Positions 40,676 to 56,200 of a stretch of DNA of 64,000 nt are shown here, piece after piece. How positions within the stretch are numbered: position 1 is the first letter of the stretch; each line of letters opens with the position of its first letter. The notes beneath the pieces are model-generated. The model saw only the letters and a program-made list of their open reading frames with translations. It was not told where the DNA came from and did not search any database. Location: positions 33,997,177-34,061,176 of the forward strand of contig CM055110.1 in assembly GCA_029204225.1 (NCBI GenBank), read 5' to 3'. This stretch comes from Diphasiastrum complanatum. Its lineage: Eukaryota > Streptophyta > Lycopodiopsida > Lycopodiales > Lycopodiaceae. Position numbers and translations under genes: made by a program.

Positions 40676-41299
40676 AGTACAGTGAAATGGCATAATGAAG
40701 GTGAAACAAAATGGTTATCAAAAGATATTCACAGTAGGCAGCCAATACCACCATAGGTTTTGTATAGGATAGAACAAACACCAGAGAATAGTATAGAATT
40801 CTCAACCATAGGTTTCAAATTCTGAGTGAGAGTAAAAGAACTCGGAGTCATTAACCACTAATTCAGTGATAAGATCAAGCATGGCCTAGGCACTGTGGAT
40901 CATGTCTCAACTTAGTCAATTTATCATATTTCACAAGGCTAAATGATTGCTCTGACAATACTTACAATGTACTACCTTGTCCCTCAACAGCCAAGATAAA
41001 CTTGTTACTCTTGAGTTCTGAGAAAGGAGACTCTGAACCATTAAATAGTTCAATAAACATTGATTAATGTTAATTACAAATATGCACACAGTGCAAAATC
41101 CATTATCGGACAAAATCACCATGAAATAGAGCAGCAAGTTGGCGTGCTTCATTCACAAGGAAATCAGTAATACAATAGAGTCTGTCACACTCTGCTTCTA
41201 ATTCCTGAAGAACAGTTTGAAAAACATAAACTCAATAGGTTGGCGAGATTTTGCATGTAGATTTTGCTTGACTCACTATGTTTTGCATTTTTGGAGAAA

Positions 41300-43844
<2,545 letters not shown>

Positions 43845-43983
43845 TTTGCAGCAAGGCACAAGGGTGCACAAAATCTCAAGAAGTATAGTGTACTGTGGCG
43901 GGGCCCACTAGATAAGGCTTGGCCAACAATAGCTTGAGTGGCGAACCCACTTATTTATTTATGTACGGGAAATACTCACAACA
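43845..43983 (-). repeat. LTR fragment of the Copia 1 family
   Basis: On the minus strand it begins TGTTGTGAGTATTTCC at 43983 and follows the first 140 bp or so of the Copia 1 LTR, including TAAGTGGG, GGCCAAGCCTTATCTAGTGG and CC.CCACAGTACA. It then loses similarity, so only the 5' tip of an LTR remains. Confidence 0.75.
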
Positions 43984-44319
43984 CTCTTCTTTGTGTTAAG
44001 TTAGTTTGAGATTGTATTTGTTGTAATTTGAGATTGTATTTGTTGTTCTAGTTTTATACTATTGCTAATTTTGAGTATCGATTATCAAAGGCTTTGAATA
44101 GATTGTTTAAGGTCCTTCAAAGGCAAAGAAAAATTAATGAAAGGTTTTTTCTCCATGTTCAAATCATGATGAAAAAAGAACCTAAGGATTAGAAATTAGC
44201 CCAACAATTTATTTTTAGGCTAATTTGAGAAAATACCTATTACAATAGTAGTTAGAAGATTGTTTATAAGGTTAAAAAAACATTTTTTATGAGCACTGGT
44301 TTTGGAAATAAATATACTC

Positions 44320-44850
44320 CCTTTTTAATTATGTCTAATTGCAAATATAATACTCATTGATTTGCATATTCATGTCATTGAACCATTCATATTGTGACAA
44401 CTGGGAATGTAAATAACTAGGAACACACTAATGCACAAAGGAGACATGAACAATTGAAGCAATAGCTATGCAATTAAAAAAAAAACTCAACATTGTAGCA
44501 TGGTTCTATAAACTTGTGGTTCATAGTATTTGTCCTTCACAAATAAGTAAAAGGTATGACATGGATTTTACAACATAATTTTATTTACTTTCTAATTATG
44601 TTGAATTGCAAATGCATTACTCAATGATTTGCATATTCACGAATTTGAACCATCAACATTGTAACAATTGAGAATTTGTGGTATTATGAGAGATATAGAT
44701 AACTAGATGTACACTATAGCACAAAGAAGACATGGTTATTATCAAGGCACGCAAGTGCACAACTAAACCATTAGCTGCACAAGTATAAATAAATAAAAAC
44801 CCAGCATTGTACCATGATTCATAAACTTGTGATTCATACTATGTCTTGAT
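44320..44850. repeat. Diverged tandem duplication, about 265-bp period
   Basis: TGATTTGCATATTCA, GCACAAAG.AGACATG and TAAACTTGTG.TTCATA occur once in 44320-44530 and again, in the same order, in 44590-44850. A shorter duplication, TTTGAGATTGTATTTGTTGT, lies nearby at about 44007-44048. Confidence 0.7.
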
Positions 44851-47110
44851 CTCATCTTTGGCTAGATTCATTGAATTTTGGTATTCAACTTCATTGCTAA
44901 AATATACAACAAATATTGCATGAGTGCCTAGGGTCCAACGTATGTTCTCTTTCATTTTTAATGCAAAAGTTTCACTACTATGATAATGTAATAGCTATAT
45001 TTCATGAGAAACCCAAACAATAAGAAAAAGCAAGCTTCATTAAGCATGCTAGATGCATACTTGTAGTTGTCCAAACGTACACCACTTGAATTTATCTCTT
45101 TATTCTTTAATCAAATAATTCGTTAAGAATTTCAAACAGTTTGTTAAGAATTGTGTAAGTTGCTCTCATACTAGAAAAAATTATCAAACTATGTGATTTT
45201 GAAGCCTCTTAAATTTTGTATGAAGTGAAATAGCTTCAATTTAGACCACAAAGCCAAGAAAATAAGGAGTTAAATACAAAAGACAATGAGTTTAGATTAT
45301 GTAGCAATATGAATGTGTCAATAATGAGCTACATGAAGAGACCGGCCTAAAGAGTTTTTTAATAGTACATATACTTTAGATGGTTTGGACAAATGAAGTT
45401 CTCCAGCAATGTGTGATTTCTTTGCATATATATGGGCAAATGAGGCCTACATGTTTGATGATTGACATTGAAATTTTGCATCTCTACCTTTTCCACAAGT
45501 TGCAACTTGTATGCTTGAGACACTTGCAACTTATTTTCAATAACTTTCTTGACCTGGGGATCTCAAAGTGTTTGATACTTCACACTATTTGGATGTGCTC
45601 ATTTGAAGCTTGTTGAATTTATGGGAGTAGACACTCTTTAATATTAATGCATGTCAATTTTGCATGGTGAAACAATGTATGTGGGTCCTATATTTTCTCG
45701 TAATCTCCCCTTCTACTCAACTATGCTCTTGAAATTCCATGCATTTGCCTCATTTGCAAGCATACAATTTTCTTTGTATTATGTTTTCCTTCAACCCAAT
45801 GGCTACATCACTCAATTTATATTCTTTGTACATATTCATAAATAAAATAAAATAGTTCTTGAGAAAGAAAAAACAAGAGGTTGACTTATAAGATTATATT
45901 AAGTACGCTCATAATCTAGTAGTTTGCTTGATGTAGTGGGCATTGTAGCATATAAGAAAATTGAGCTTGTAGAATAAGGGCTCTCATTAGAGAGTGCACC
46001 GCAGGTGCTCCTGTAGTGCCTCTACTGCATAGGCCCCAGTCCATCCAAAAGAAGATATCTCTTGTTTTTCCCTTAGCCCCATCCATCACCATTGGATGGA
46101 GTGGGGCCAAGAGTGCAGGTGCACTCCTTAAGCAACCCCTAGAATAAGTGTGTGATACATAAAGTGAGCATGTGATATAGATGTGAAAATCAAGGCATCA
46201 TATGTTGGTAGGACGTGACTTACTTAGAAGTTTCTCATTTGGGGATTTTTCGTTCCTCTTGCTAAAAGCATGGAGTATTTGAAAGAATGTCAATGTGATT
46301 AAGATAAAAAAGACACAGTTTTCAAGGACAATGGGACGAGTTTGGTAAAATGGAAATTCTTGCCATGTTCATGCAAGCACGAACTCCCCTTGTTGCTCCA
46401 TTGACATATTTCAAGCCTTGTGCTTCTAGGCTAGGTGTGCCCTAACATTGTAAATTTGTGCATAAAACTAGTTACTTTGTAAGTCATGCGCTTTGTGTCA
46501 AGTTCAAAAGGAAATGAATTTCAACAACAACGCTACCCAACACATGACCTCTTGCAAGGAATGGTTTACGGAGTACTATTGTTGAAATTAATGAAAGATT
46601 TGAGGAACGAGTTAATTTTGTGCTCTTAATTCATTCTTTTGCTCGTAACACGTTGTTTGGGGATTTTCATTTGAGTAGCACATGATAAAATTTTCATAAG
46701 TCAAAAGTTAAAGGATGTGAATACTGCCAACCTTGAAAGATTTGAGTACCGAGAACCCTCGATGGTATAGATTATCTTTCATGTGATATCATGAAATGCA
46801 AAAATTGCAAGCCTCAAGTTGACAAACCTCTCAATAGATGGTTATAATGAGTCCTAAAGTAATTAGCTAGAACTAAGAAAGATGAGCCAATCTAAGAATT
46901 TGCTTTTACGAGATGATTTGGTAGATTCAATATTTTGGCCTCCTTGCATTGTTCCATATTTTCCTTTTGTTCATGGTTGGTACTTGGATTGATATCGTAT
47001 ATTGCCATTCATAATGCACAAATGTAGATTTGATTCTTACTCATATACATATCATGTATTGTTTTTGAAATGTGTCTAGTAATAGGTATTCGAGAAGCAT
47101 TTAATCATGC
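44851..47110. other. Intergenic, no gene seen
   Basis: AT-rich. A weak inverted pairing near 46029-46116 (CCATCC with GGATGG and flanking CC/GG runs) is the only structure noted. Confidence 0.5.
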
Positions 47111-47123
47111 CATTCATAAACTA

Positions 47124-47208
47124 CCCAACGGGGTTGTCTTAGTTGGTTAGCTTGACATCCAAAGTTTCTTTGGTCTCAGGTTCGAGCCTCCCCTTGGAAA
47201 CCAAGAAG
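47124..47208 (+). mobile_element. Tiny tRNA-like retroposon (SINE-like), copy 2
   Basis: This 85-bp unit is flanked by a perfect 13-bp target duplication, CATTCATAAACTA, at 47111-47123 and 47209-47221. It shares the A-box-like (TTAGTTGGTTAGC) and B-box (GGTTCGAGCC) words, the internal hairpin CCAAAG-TTT-CTTTGG, and the exact 3' end CTTGGAAACCAAGAAG with copy 1, with only a handful of differences in about 76 aligned bases. Orientation is opposite to copy 1. Confidence 0.82.
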
Positions 47209-47745
47209 CATTCATAAACTAAAAGATTCGAGTACTACCAAACCTCAATGGTTCAAGTTGTTTAGGCCTTTGATTTGACCTCGTTAATTGCAAATGTCTA
47301 CAAGTTTGTAGGTCAAGATTGATTGATGTTGTCACTTTCACACGTCCATGATAAAAATTTTTTTAGAGATTTGGGCACCTCAAGTATGAATTCAAAAAAT
47401 GCAAATGAATAAAGGCAAGTGAAGGTCCTAGATTCAGTCTGTTTTCTTCAATGTTTTCTAAGATAAAAACTTGTTCAAACAATAGATCATAGTATGGACA
47501 ATGTCAATGGCCTAACACCGGAGACATTTATTTCCTTACCTAATATAATACTTATACAACATTATATACTCCCATCGTCAAACTTGAATATACATGTTAC
47601 ACTAATTTGTTTTCACAAATAATGTACATGATAATACTAGCACTAACTTTTAAAATTCTCGCCCAAAGAGAAATTAACCAAGATAGATATCCTAAAAAGG
47701 TTCTTTTCATCTATAAGGCATTTGTTTATTAGCAAATGCCTATAA

Positions 47746-47790
47746 TTTATTTGACAAGTGGTCATTAGTTTATTTGACAAGTGGTCATTA
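47746..47790. repeat. 22-bp tandem duplication
   Basis: TTTATTTGACAAGTGGTCAT occurs twice with a 23-bp period. Confidence 0.85.
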
Positions 47791-48520
47791 AGATTTGCTT
47801 GCCCCGTTGCAAGGACTTTGGTTGAGGCTTTTTGAAGTGTTCCATAAAATGTTGACTTGTGCCCTAATTTGACACCCGAGGACTTTGAGAATCAAATATT
47901 TATCCACATGTAGGGAAGTTCTCTATGATGTGACGTGATTTAATACACGAGGTGGATAAGAGCAGTACTTGTGGGAATGATATTACAGGCTCAAATCCAA
48001 TACGTGTGGAAATAGGACATCTAGAGTTGGATATATTATTTGTGGGAGTGGAAACGCATTGAGCTACAAATTTGGCTTGACGTATAATGTGTATGTACAA
48101 TGCTGATTTTGTTGTGTAAAGTAAAATGTAAGAACATAAAAAAATTACGTATATGGTATTTGCATGTTAGGGTTATGTTGAAGGAAGCAACAGAGGCACA
48201 TGGTTGACCCGTAGTAGTAAGGAAGTGCATGCCAATGCTAGTGGCTAGTAGCAAAAGCCCAACATGCAAACGACAAATTTAGTTCATAAAATGGGCAAAA
48301 GTAGTTTAGCCCCTGCCATCCCCGATGCACATGTTTGTGAAGAATCATTTTCACTTTCACACTAGTAGTTGCTAAAGCTTCTTTCAAAAGCACAAATTAT
48401 CTCAATCTAAGCGCCTTCGCCTCCATAATAAAACAATGTTTTTCATATTCCACCTGCTTTAAAAGGGTGTTGTATCCCACACACTCCACCACCAAGAATC
48501 TCAAGTTTGGGTTATGGATT

Positions 48521-48665
48521 AGAATTTAGGGCAAACTGACTTTACCTTTTAGGTAGATTTGAAGTGGTTTGATCTTGGTTAAGCCTATTCTAGACTAGAA
48601 TTTAAATCAAACCAACTTTACTTTTTAGGTATAGTCGAAGCACGGTTTGATCTTGGCTAAGCATA
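48521..48665. repeat. 76-bp diverged tandem duplication
   Basis: AGAATTTA...CTTTAC.TTTTAGGTA...GGTTTGATCTTGG.TAAGC begins at 48521 and recurs from 48597. Confidence 0.75.
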
Positions 48666-48699
48666 TATAAGACGAACCTAAGCTAGCAAAAAGTAAATG

Positions 48700-50300
48700 T
48701 GCATACAAGAAGGGGGAAAAAATGTGCATATTGTAAAAGTGAATGATTTGCTTCCTCATGAAGAAACATGTGATTGGACAATAATATTAAACAAGAATTT
48801 TATAGAAATATGATTGGGCAAGGGCTAAATATATACATGATGAGAGCCCACTTTAGCTACATCCTTGTTGGTTGATCTTGACATCATTTGTGGTTTTCTA
48901 GGCATGCCCATATTTGGGGTATGGTGGGTACATGCTCTGCAAAATGATGATGGTGAAAGGCTAAAGCAAAGAAGAATTGTACTGAAAAAGGGAAAGAAGT
49001 GCTACTTTGTCTTGGCCTTGTTGAAGGGTGAAGAGTGAGGTTGAAGTTTGATGTCCCTGCAGAAGGGTACTTGCAGAAAGAAATGAAAGAAGAGTGAAGG
49101 GTAAAAGGCTAAAATGGGAGCATAAAAGCTTGTGGCTAGTTTTTGTGTGAAAAAGGGGAGGACAGATTGAGAAATGGAAATAGTTGAATAAAAAATTGGA
49201 AGAAAGAGAGGCAAAGATCAAAGAAAAGAGAAGGTGGGTTAGAGAATTTGATTCAGGGTGGTGTTATTTAAAGCAAAAAATACGGAGTGGAAGAAGATGA
49301 GAAGGAGAGATTAAAGGCATGGGATGCACAAAAACAGCAGCAGCAGCAGTAGCAGATGCTGCTGCACACTGTTGGCCTGTTCACGGTTGCGTCCTATTGC
49401 TGCCAGCAGCCCATCTCAATCTCTCTCATCTGTTTTTTTCTTTCTTTCTCTCTTTCTATCTCTATGTGTGTCTGATGGGTTTCTTATAAAATGACAATGA
49501 CCCAGTTGTGATTTTGTTGTGTGGAAAACTGGGAGTGGGAAGTTTGAAGAGATAAAAAAGTGAGATGCAGTTTGGTGGAAAAGAATGAAATGAAACCCAC
49601 AAAGGTCCAATCAGTAGCAGCGAATGCTGGGCATACTTTGGTGGAAAAATTAAACAGCCCAGAAAATAAAGAAAAAGGAAGGGTGTGATGTGGGTCTGGT
49701 CTAATTTTCTGCTGTTTTCTTTTTTTCTCTCTCTCTCTCCTGAAAAGCATGGGCTGGGCATGCGTGTTATGTGTGATTTGTGGGGGTTGAATAAAGACAT
49801 CCAAGAATAATAAGTGAGAAAGAGGCCTGCCTGCTGCTGCCTCCTGCCTTCTGCCCAGAAGCAGCAGCAGCATCAGCATCAGCAGCCCAACTGGAGATAT
49901 GTGCTGAATCACACCCACTCATGCAACCGTGGTAATATGTGCCCAATGTCCATTTGCCCATTCTGCCCATTTGCCCATTGGCCATGCATCCATCCATCCA
50001 TATCTGTGTAATCTAATCTATCTTTTCACTAGCTCTGCTGCTGCTGGCTAAGAGAAATTTTGCAGATATGGGTTACGGTGCTGCTGCTGCTGCTCGTGCT
50101 GGTGCTACTGCCACCACTTCTGCCTTGCAACAGATAATTGAAACCGGTATTATTAAGAGGAAAGCGCATCTTCGGCCGATTGGGCCGAGGGGGAGGCAAA
50201 GGAAGGGAAGGAAGAAGAGAGAGGGCCCGGCTAGCCTCCTGCTCCTCCTACTGCTGCATCATCATTGGGAATAATCCTTCTCCTGCTGTGCTCTTCCTCC
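48700..50300. other. Upstream flank of the RLT gene; no supported gene
   Basis: The sequence turns GA/CT-rich and carries (GCA)n runs at about 49330-49366 and 49855-49890. Several open frames exist on both strands but lack domains and overlap each other. A promoter for the downstream gene probably lies at its right end, but I cannot place it. Confidence 0.45.
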
Positions 50301-51103
50301 CTTTCTACCTCCCTCCGCTTCTCGCCTCCGCTTTGTCCCCCGCATCGCCGCTCTTTCCATGGCTGCATCTGGTCGTACGCTGCTGTAGGGAGAGGGAGCG
50401 TGGGAGGTGGATTTAGGGGCAGACGTACGCTCATATGATGAATCTGGTTTTGGGTTTGAAGGAAGAGGGGAATTGGTCTAAATCTTAGTACAGTTCTGGA
50501 GACTGAGGAAGCGAGAGAGAGACAGAGAGGGAGAGAAAGCGAGAGAAGAGAAAAGGGGAGACTGCTTGCTACGGCATGCATCTGAAGCATGTCAGTATCA
50601 ATTATAGTGTGGGTTTTTGACGCTTATCACAAAAGCAGAGGGAAGAAGAGAGAGCGACAGAAAAGACAGGAGGGGGAGTCAGAGAAAGAGAAGGGAACGT
50701 GAAGCAGAAGGAAGCTTTTGCTTTTCCATGCCGTTTTCTTCGTCTTCTTCTTTTTGAGTTTTCCGCGCTTGCAATGGTGTCGATCGAGTGAAAGCCAGCC
50801 TCATTCTGTGTTGGAGAGGAGCAGCGAGCGGAGCACAAGCAGTGGCTTGTGCATGTTTGTTGCTTCAGGACAGGATAGAGCGATCAAGGAAGGAATATCT
50901 CTGCAGATGCATTACGTCTCTTAGGTTTAGTGCAGGATCAATTGTTTTAGGGGATCGGAGGCTATCTTCGTCGAGCTATCAAGCTGGGAGAGGAAGAGTC
51001 GAGAGTTGATACAGATGCGCAACAATTTGTGGCTTTTCGCAGTTTCTTAGATCTACTGTTCTGCAATCTTCTGGAAGCGACTTGGCAGTAAAGAAGCCTT
51101 TTT
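50300..51103 (+). promoter_or_regulatory. Probable 5' leader of the RLT gene with donor site at 51104
   Basis: A GA- and CT-rich stretch ends in TTTTTAG followed by GTGAGC at 51104, a good splice donor. The first coding exon starts immediately after a CAG acceptor at 52266. This gives a leader exon and a leader intron of about 1.16 kb, an arrangement common in plant regulatory genes. The leader contains several ATGs with short open frames (for example at 50718 and 50788) that could act as upstream ORFs. The transcription start is not determinable by eye. Confidence 0.5.
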
Positions 51104-52266
51104 AGGTGAGCGGAAATCACAAATTCTTACATAAGCATTAAAGTTCTTTTTGCCTGATCGGGGGAGAGAGAGAGAGAGAGAAACCAATTATGGTTACATA
51201 TACAAATTTCCCTTCGTTCTGTAGGGATTTCAAATGGTGCGAATTGAAATAGATCCAGTATATTGTACTGTGCATCAAGGCCCCTAAACATGCATGCCTA
51301 CACTTCCTTCCAGAAATCAATTCAAACTAGTTCTACCAATAAAACAAGCGTCTATGTTTTAGCAGTTTGTGGGTGAAAATTCTACTCAAAAACTCCGTCT
51401 CGTCCACATTCTTAGCTCTGTGTTTTCTTCTCAAAGGCCAATGAGATCACTATGTTTGTGTGGGGCCAACCCTGAGCTTAATCTTCTCTGTTGGCTGCAA
51501 ATCATTGTGTTCGAGTTGAGCAGTGGGTGCCCTGAAAGTCTTCTTCTTCTCTATTTCCAAATCTTTTGCCGCTCCAAATTGCATTTGCTTGATGTTTGAA
51601 TTGCATGTGTGTTGGATAGTCACTTTATTAGCCAGGAAGTGATGCTTAGTTGACTTCTGGGAAGCACAGAAACACCGAGAGAGGGAGAATCATAATATGT
51701 AAAGATCATTGGATTGGTGTGGGGCATGCAGATTTCCTGGCTGTTCTTTTTTCTTAAAAATCAGAATCGAATACGTAACTCTGCTTGGTGCTGTATGTTA
51801 TCCATTTTCAGATCAGGATGATGTTGCATGCACTCTGGTTTTCTAAAGAAAGACATATCTCGTGTTTTCATAAGGTGGCATTGCTGAGATGAGTGTAATT
51901 TGAGCTGTAGTGGCAAGTTGAGGTCCTTGGTAGTTTTTAACAAGGTGGGACGTTTATGGGGAAATTGTTGTCTCGTCATGTAGTTTCACCTATTTTACCT
52001 CATCAACTGAATTGACTTTTTTGATTGCACATTCTCAGTAAAAGCTTGTCGCTCTGTTTTTAAGATGGTAAAGTTTTTCTAATACCATATTTATTGATTA
52101 GACTAGTACTGAGCAGTGAGTGTGAAATGAGGTAATATTTGGCAGAACGAATTTCTGCTAGTGGTTACTTTGCTTTTAAGTTTTGTGTAAGGTTAACCTA
52201 TAACATAGTTTCCTGGGTAGAGCCATTTTCTGAACAATTTTGTGGGGACATCTCTTCCTAGTTCAG

Positions 52267-53224
52267 ATGGAGTGGGAAATAGATCGGAAGCAGGATTTGT
52301 TTGATGAAAAGAATACGAGGAGGAGGATGAAGACTCCATCGCAGCTGGAGATTTTGGAAAAAGTTTATGCTGGTATAAAAACTGGTCTGAAAAGTTACAA
52401 CATAAAGTCTATTGAAGTTTTCATGTGTGTTTTCTCCTTCAAATTACGATTGTTTCATGTGTTCTTTGCTGTATGGAGCTACTGTCTCTGTTTGTGTCTG
52501 AATTTCAAGGATGTGGATTCTGTATTGCCTTCTATTGTTACTGTCAAAATGCAGTAGGCCTATTTCATGTGGTAGTTGCACACTGAATCATTGTTGTGAC
52601 ATGAAGCTGAAGTTGGACTTAAAGCTGAAAACCTCACAGCTGGTTGAATTAGGTTAGCTAGGTGTATTGGGCCAGATATCTCTTTCAGAGTATGTGATTC
52701 CTGTTTCTTGTTGGCAGAGGACAAGTATCCGTCTGAAGCTGTCAGGGCCGAGCTCTCTGCTCAGTTAGAGCTTACAGATAAGCAACTTCAAATGTGGTTT
52801 GGGCATAAAAGGTTGAAAGACAGGAAAGGAAAGGGGGAAGAAATTCCTTCTACGTCAAGAAAGTTGAAGAAAGAAATGTCTCCAGTGTTAAAGGAATCAT
52901 ACCCTGTTGCAGGTCATACGTCAGAAGTGAGTAAGGCTACCCTTATTGCTGTAAATCACTATAGTGAACATGGTCGTGAGTTTCAGCCTTATGAGCAGCA
53001 GATTAACGTCCATTATTCGAGAAGGCAAGATGGGCGAGAGGTCCTTGCTTTACCAAGAAGGAGCAGCCAACAGTCAGGTCCCAAACTTGATCCACGAGTA
53101 GTTGCTGAGCTTGCTGCAATCGCTGCTGTAGAAGGGCAATTGGGCGAACCTCTCCGGGAAGATGGCCCTGTATTGGGTGTGGAATTTGACCCTCTTCCTC
53201 CGGGTGCTTTTGACACATCCATTG
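52267..53224 (+). other. RLT: RLT exons 1-2: split homeodomain
   Basis: Exon 1 ends in LEILEKVYA and one extra base. Exon 2 completes the codon and continues EDKYPSEAVRAEL. The recognition helix reads LQMWFGHKRLKDRK, with the invariant W-F-x-x-x-R arrangement. The intron (52373-52717) interrupts the homeodomain after helix 1 in phase 1. Exon 2 then carries a basic Lys-rich linker and an Ala/Glu-rich helix (VVAELAAIAAVEGQL) ending in LGVEFDPLPPGAF, a block conserved in the family. Confidence 0.92.
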
Positions 53225-56200
53225 GTATGCCCTCCTACAAGAGCATTGTAATAGTAGCTCTAAATTGGATTCTGCTCTTCAAGTGGTTTTTACTTTGAAT
53301 AACAAGGCCTTTATGTGCCTGGTTATTCTGTTGACTAGTGCTCTCAACACATTTTTATCAGTATATCGCATTGCTACACATGATTAGGTTTCCTTTAGTA
53401 CAGTCTCCGTGACTTTCTGTATCTGGTCCTTCTGAATTTGATATGCTTATGGATAATGGTATGTCTATTTTCGATATACATGCTACTGGATAATGTTGCT
53501 TCTTGAGATTTTAGGCTTGACACGGCAATGGTCAAGGTATGAAAATGATCATTCTGTGCAAATGTTATATATCTTCTGGTATCTACTACAGAAAATTCTT
53601 GTGTGATTAGTTTCATGTCATTGCTTGCAGAGCCTGTAAGACATGCAGAACCTGTACGCCCACGAAAGGTCGTGGGTACAGCAGATGGATTGCGTCATGA
53701 TATGAAAGTTCGTGACAGGCTAGACATTAAGCCATTGAAGGTACTCACCAAAGGTTTTAACTCCTTCAATTAGCCATTTTTCCTTTTCTAATGGATTATC
53801 GTTGGCCTCTCAAGACAACTATGTAGATGGCCTATCGCTGGGCATCATATTGTTATTAACGATAGAAATCCCTGAGTATTTTCATTTTGAATCGGCAGAG
53901 GATTATTGATTGGCTCTAAGTCCACTTTATGTAGAGAGTGCACTTTAACCATCAGTATCTGGTTGGGGTTGACATCAAAGACATTTTTGGTACTTCAAGA
54001 TCGCAGTGCCATGGATGATATTTTTCCTCCAGTTTCATATACAGCTTTGTCATTAAACAAAATATTCTTTGTGTTGCAGTCTGTAAGTTCTGAGTATACA
54101 ACCTTTCAAACCTCTGGAGTTAAGCGAAAGGCTATGCTACAAGGTGCTCCTCCTATTGCCCCTTCTCAGCGGGGAACACGAGCTCCACATGAATATCAGT
54201 TCATTCCAGAGCAGCCCACAGGAACCCATTTCTATGAAAGAAACTTGCTTCCAAGCTCTGGGAGGCCTTTAGAAATGCTTCCACAGCCGAAGGTTACCTC
54301 TCTTGTGTCACCGGGCTCCTTTCTACACGGCAGCGAGCTTTTTCCAACAGGAAAAGGGTATGGCTTTGAAAATAGAGCTTCCACCGGCAGTTTTAGTTTT
54401 TTGCCTCCAAGTGATAGCAGGACCAGTAGCCTGTATGTCTCAAATGATTTTAGTCGTGAGCACATGAATCAAAGGGAAGCTTTGGCAACTTTCCCTTTGG
54501 AAGGTCAATTTGGAGCTGTTCCTGTTGCAACTGCAGAAAGGCCTTTTCCTGGATCTGAAAAACTGGCTCTTTTTCATGAACAAGAACGTGCAAGGATGGA
54601 GAAGAAGCGCAAGGTTTGCAGCCTCATCAATGATGTGATGTGTTAAAAGCTTCAATCTGTCAGTTTTAAACTTGCAGATGCTAAAACTTTATATCATGTT
54701 CACTTACTATGGTTCAATTTTTTATTCTGTTCTGTTACTCTCTGGTAAAAAATTTGACTACTTTGCACCTTAATGTACTGATTCCATGCAATATATTGGC
54801 GCTTTAGTGCTATTGCTGCAGTTGTTGAAGCAGCATTCTGTGTACTTTTTGGCTTATCTTGGACATAGTAGTCATGTTTGTAATCATTTTCTATGGTCTT
54901 AAATTGTTTGGCCTTCTGCGTCTGGAAGTCATTATCAACTTTCATATAATTGTCGTAAGCAGATTGAGGAAGCTCGATTGGCCAAAGAAATTGAGGCACG
55001 AGAGAAACATATCCGGAGAGAGATTGAAAAACAGGATGCATTGCGGCGAAAGGTGTGTTATAATGATTACTTGTGTACATTTTGAGAAGTGCAATCTTAT
55101 CCATCAATATTGCTAATCTCGTGATACTTTTGTGTTTTTTTGCTTAAAATCGTAGTTGCACTAGCGAACCGAGAATCGCAGTTCGGATCAATTGTTCTGT
55201 TATACTTGACATGAAACTTATAGGCTTTCTTTCTACTATCCTAGCAATTTTGATTATCAAATTCTACTCCCATACTGATACCTTTGAGATGAATCTTATG
55301 CAGCATGAAGAAAAAATGAGGAAAGAAATTGAAAAGCAAGATCGAGAGAAGAAAAAGGAAGAAAAGAGGTTAACTCGCGAGAAGCTTCGTGAAGAGGAGC
55401 GACTTCAGAGAGAATTGAAACGTGAGCTTGAACGTAGGGAAAGGCTACAGCAAAAAGAACATCAACGAGTATGCTTTTGCTTTTAAAAAATGATTTATGC
55501 TTTTGTTTGTTTGATTATCTTTTGAAGAGGATCAAATTTTTGAGAAGCTCTATGCGTGCAATGAAAAGCAAATGTAGGCAAAAAGCTGAACATAGGGAAA
55601 ATCTTGTGTCAAGAATACCATTATGATGCATTGCGGTAGCTTGTATGCAACTAGTGACTTGCTCCTGTCCATGTTTGCAAACTTTTAAGACTGCTGTTTA
55701 CTCCATGGCAGGCTGAAAATGAGCGTCGGAAAGAAGAAGTACGAAAAGAAAAAGAGGCTGCAAGAATGAAGGCTGCTTTTGAACGAGCTACTGCTAAAAA
55801 GCTTGCAAAGGATTCCAAGGGATCTATGGATGATGAAGAATTGGAGCTTATGCAAGCACACGCAATGATTGCTCAAGGCTTGTCTTTGATCCAACCCATT
55901 GCTGGAGCTAGTACAGAGTCAATGGATCCCTATGAAGGTCTGTTTTCCAGCCATTTTTAAGTATGTATGGTAGAGTTGCATTGTCATGGTGTGTTGGGTC
56001 TTCCTTTGGTTGGTCCATTCTATATTTTTACGCAGGTGATTCAACTTGAGATACTCCAGGTTTTTCGTTAACTGGAATGATGCTGTCAGATTAGTTCATG
56101 CCAGCACTGCTTTTGATAATTCATCGAAGAGTATCTAATAAAAATCTCTTTGCAACCAATGTTTAGGATTTATGTGTTGTGACGAAGAACTTGATTATTC

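Noticed and set aside
45916-46140. Possible small foldback around CCATCC/GGATGG
   Set aside because: The pairing is short and patchy, and no terminal repeat or target duplication could be defined.
47124-47208. Functional tRNA gene
   Set aside because: A/B boxes are present, but the acceptor and anticodon arms do not form a standard cloverleaf. The unit has target duplications and a hairpin tail, so a retroposon fits better.
48961-50838. Many overlapping open frames on both strands upstream of RLT
   Set aside because: They overlap one another, lack recognisable domains and arise from GA/CT-rich composition. I treat the region as flank and leader.
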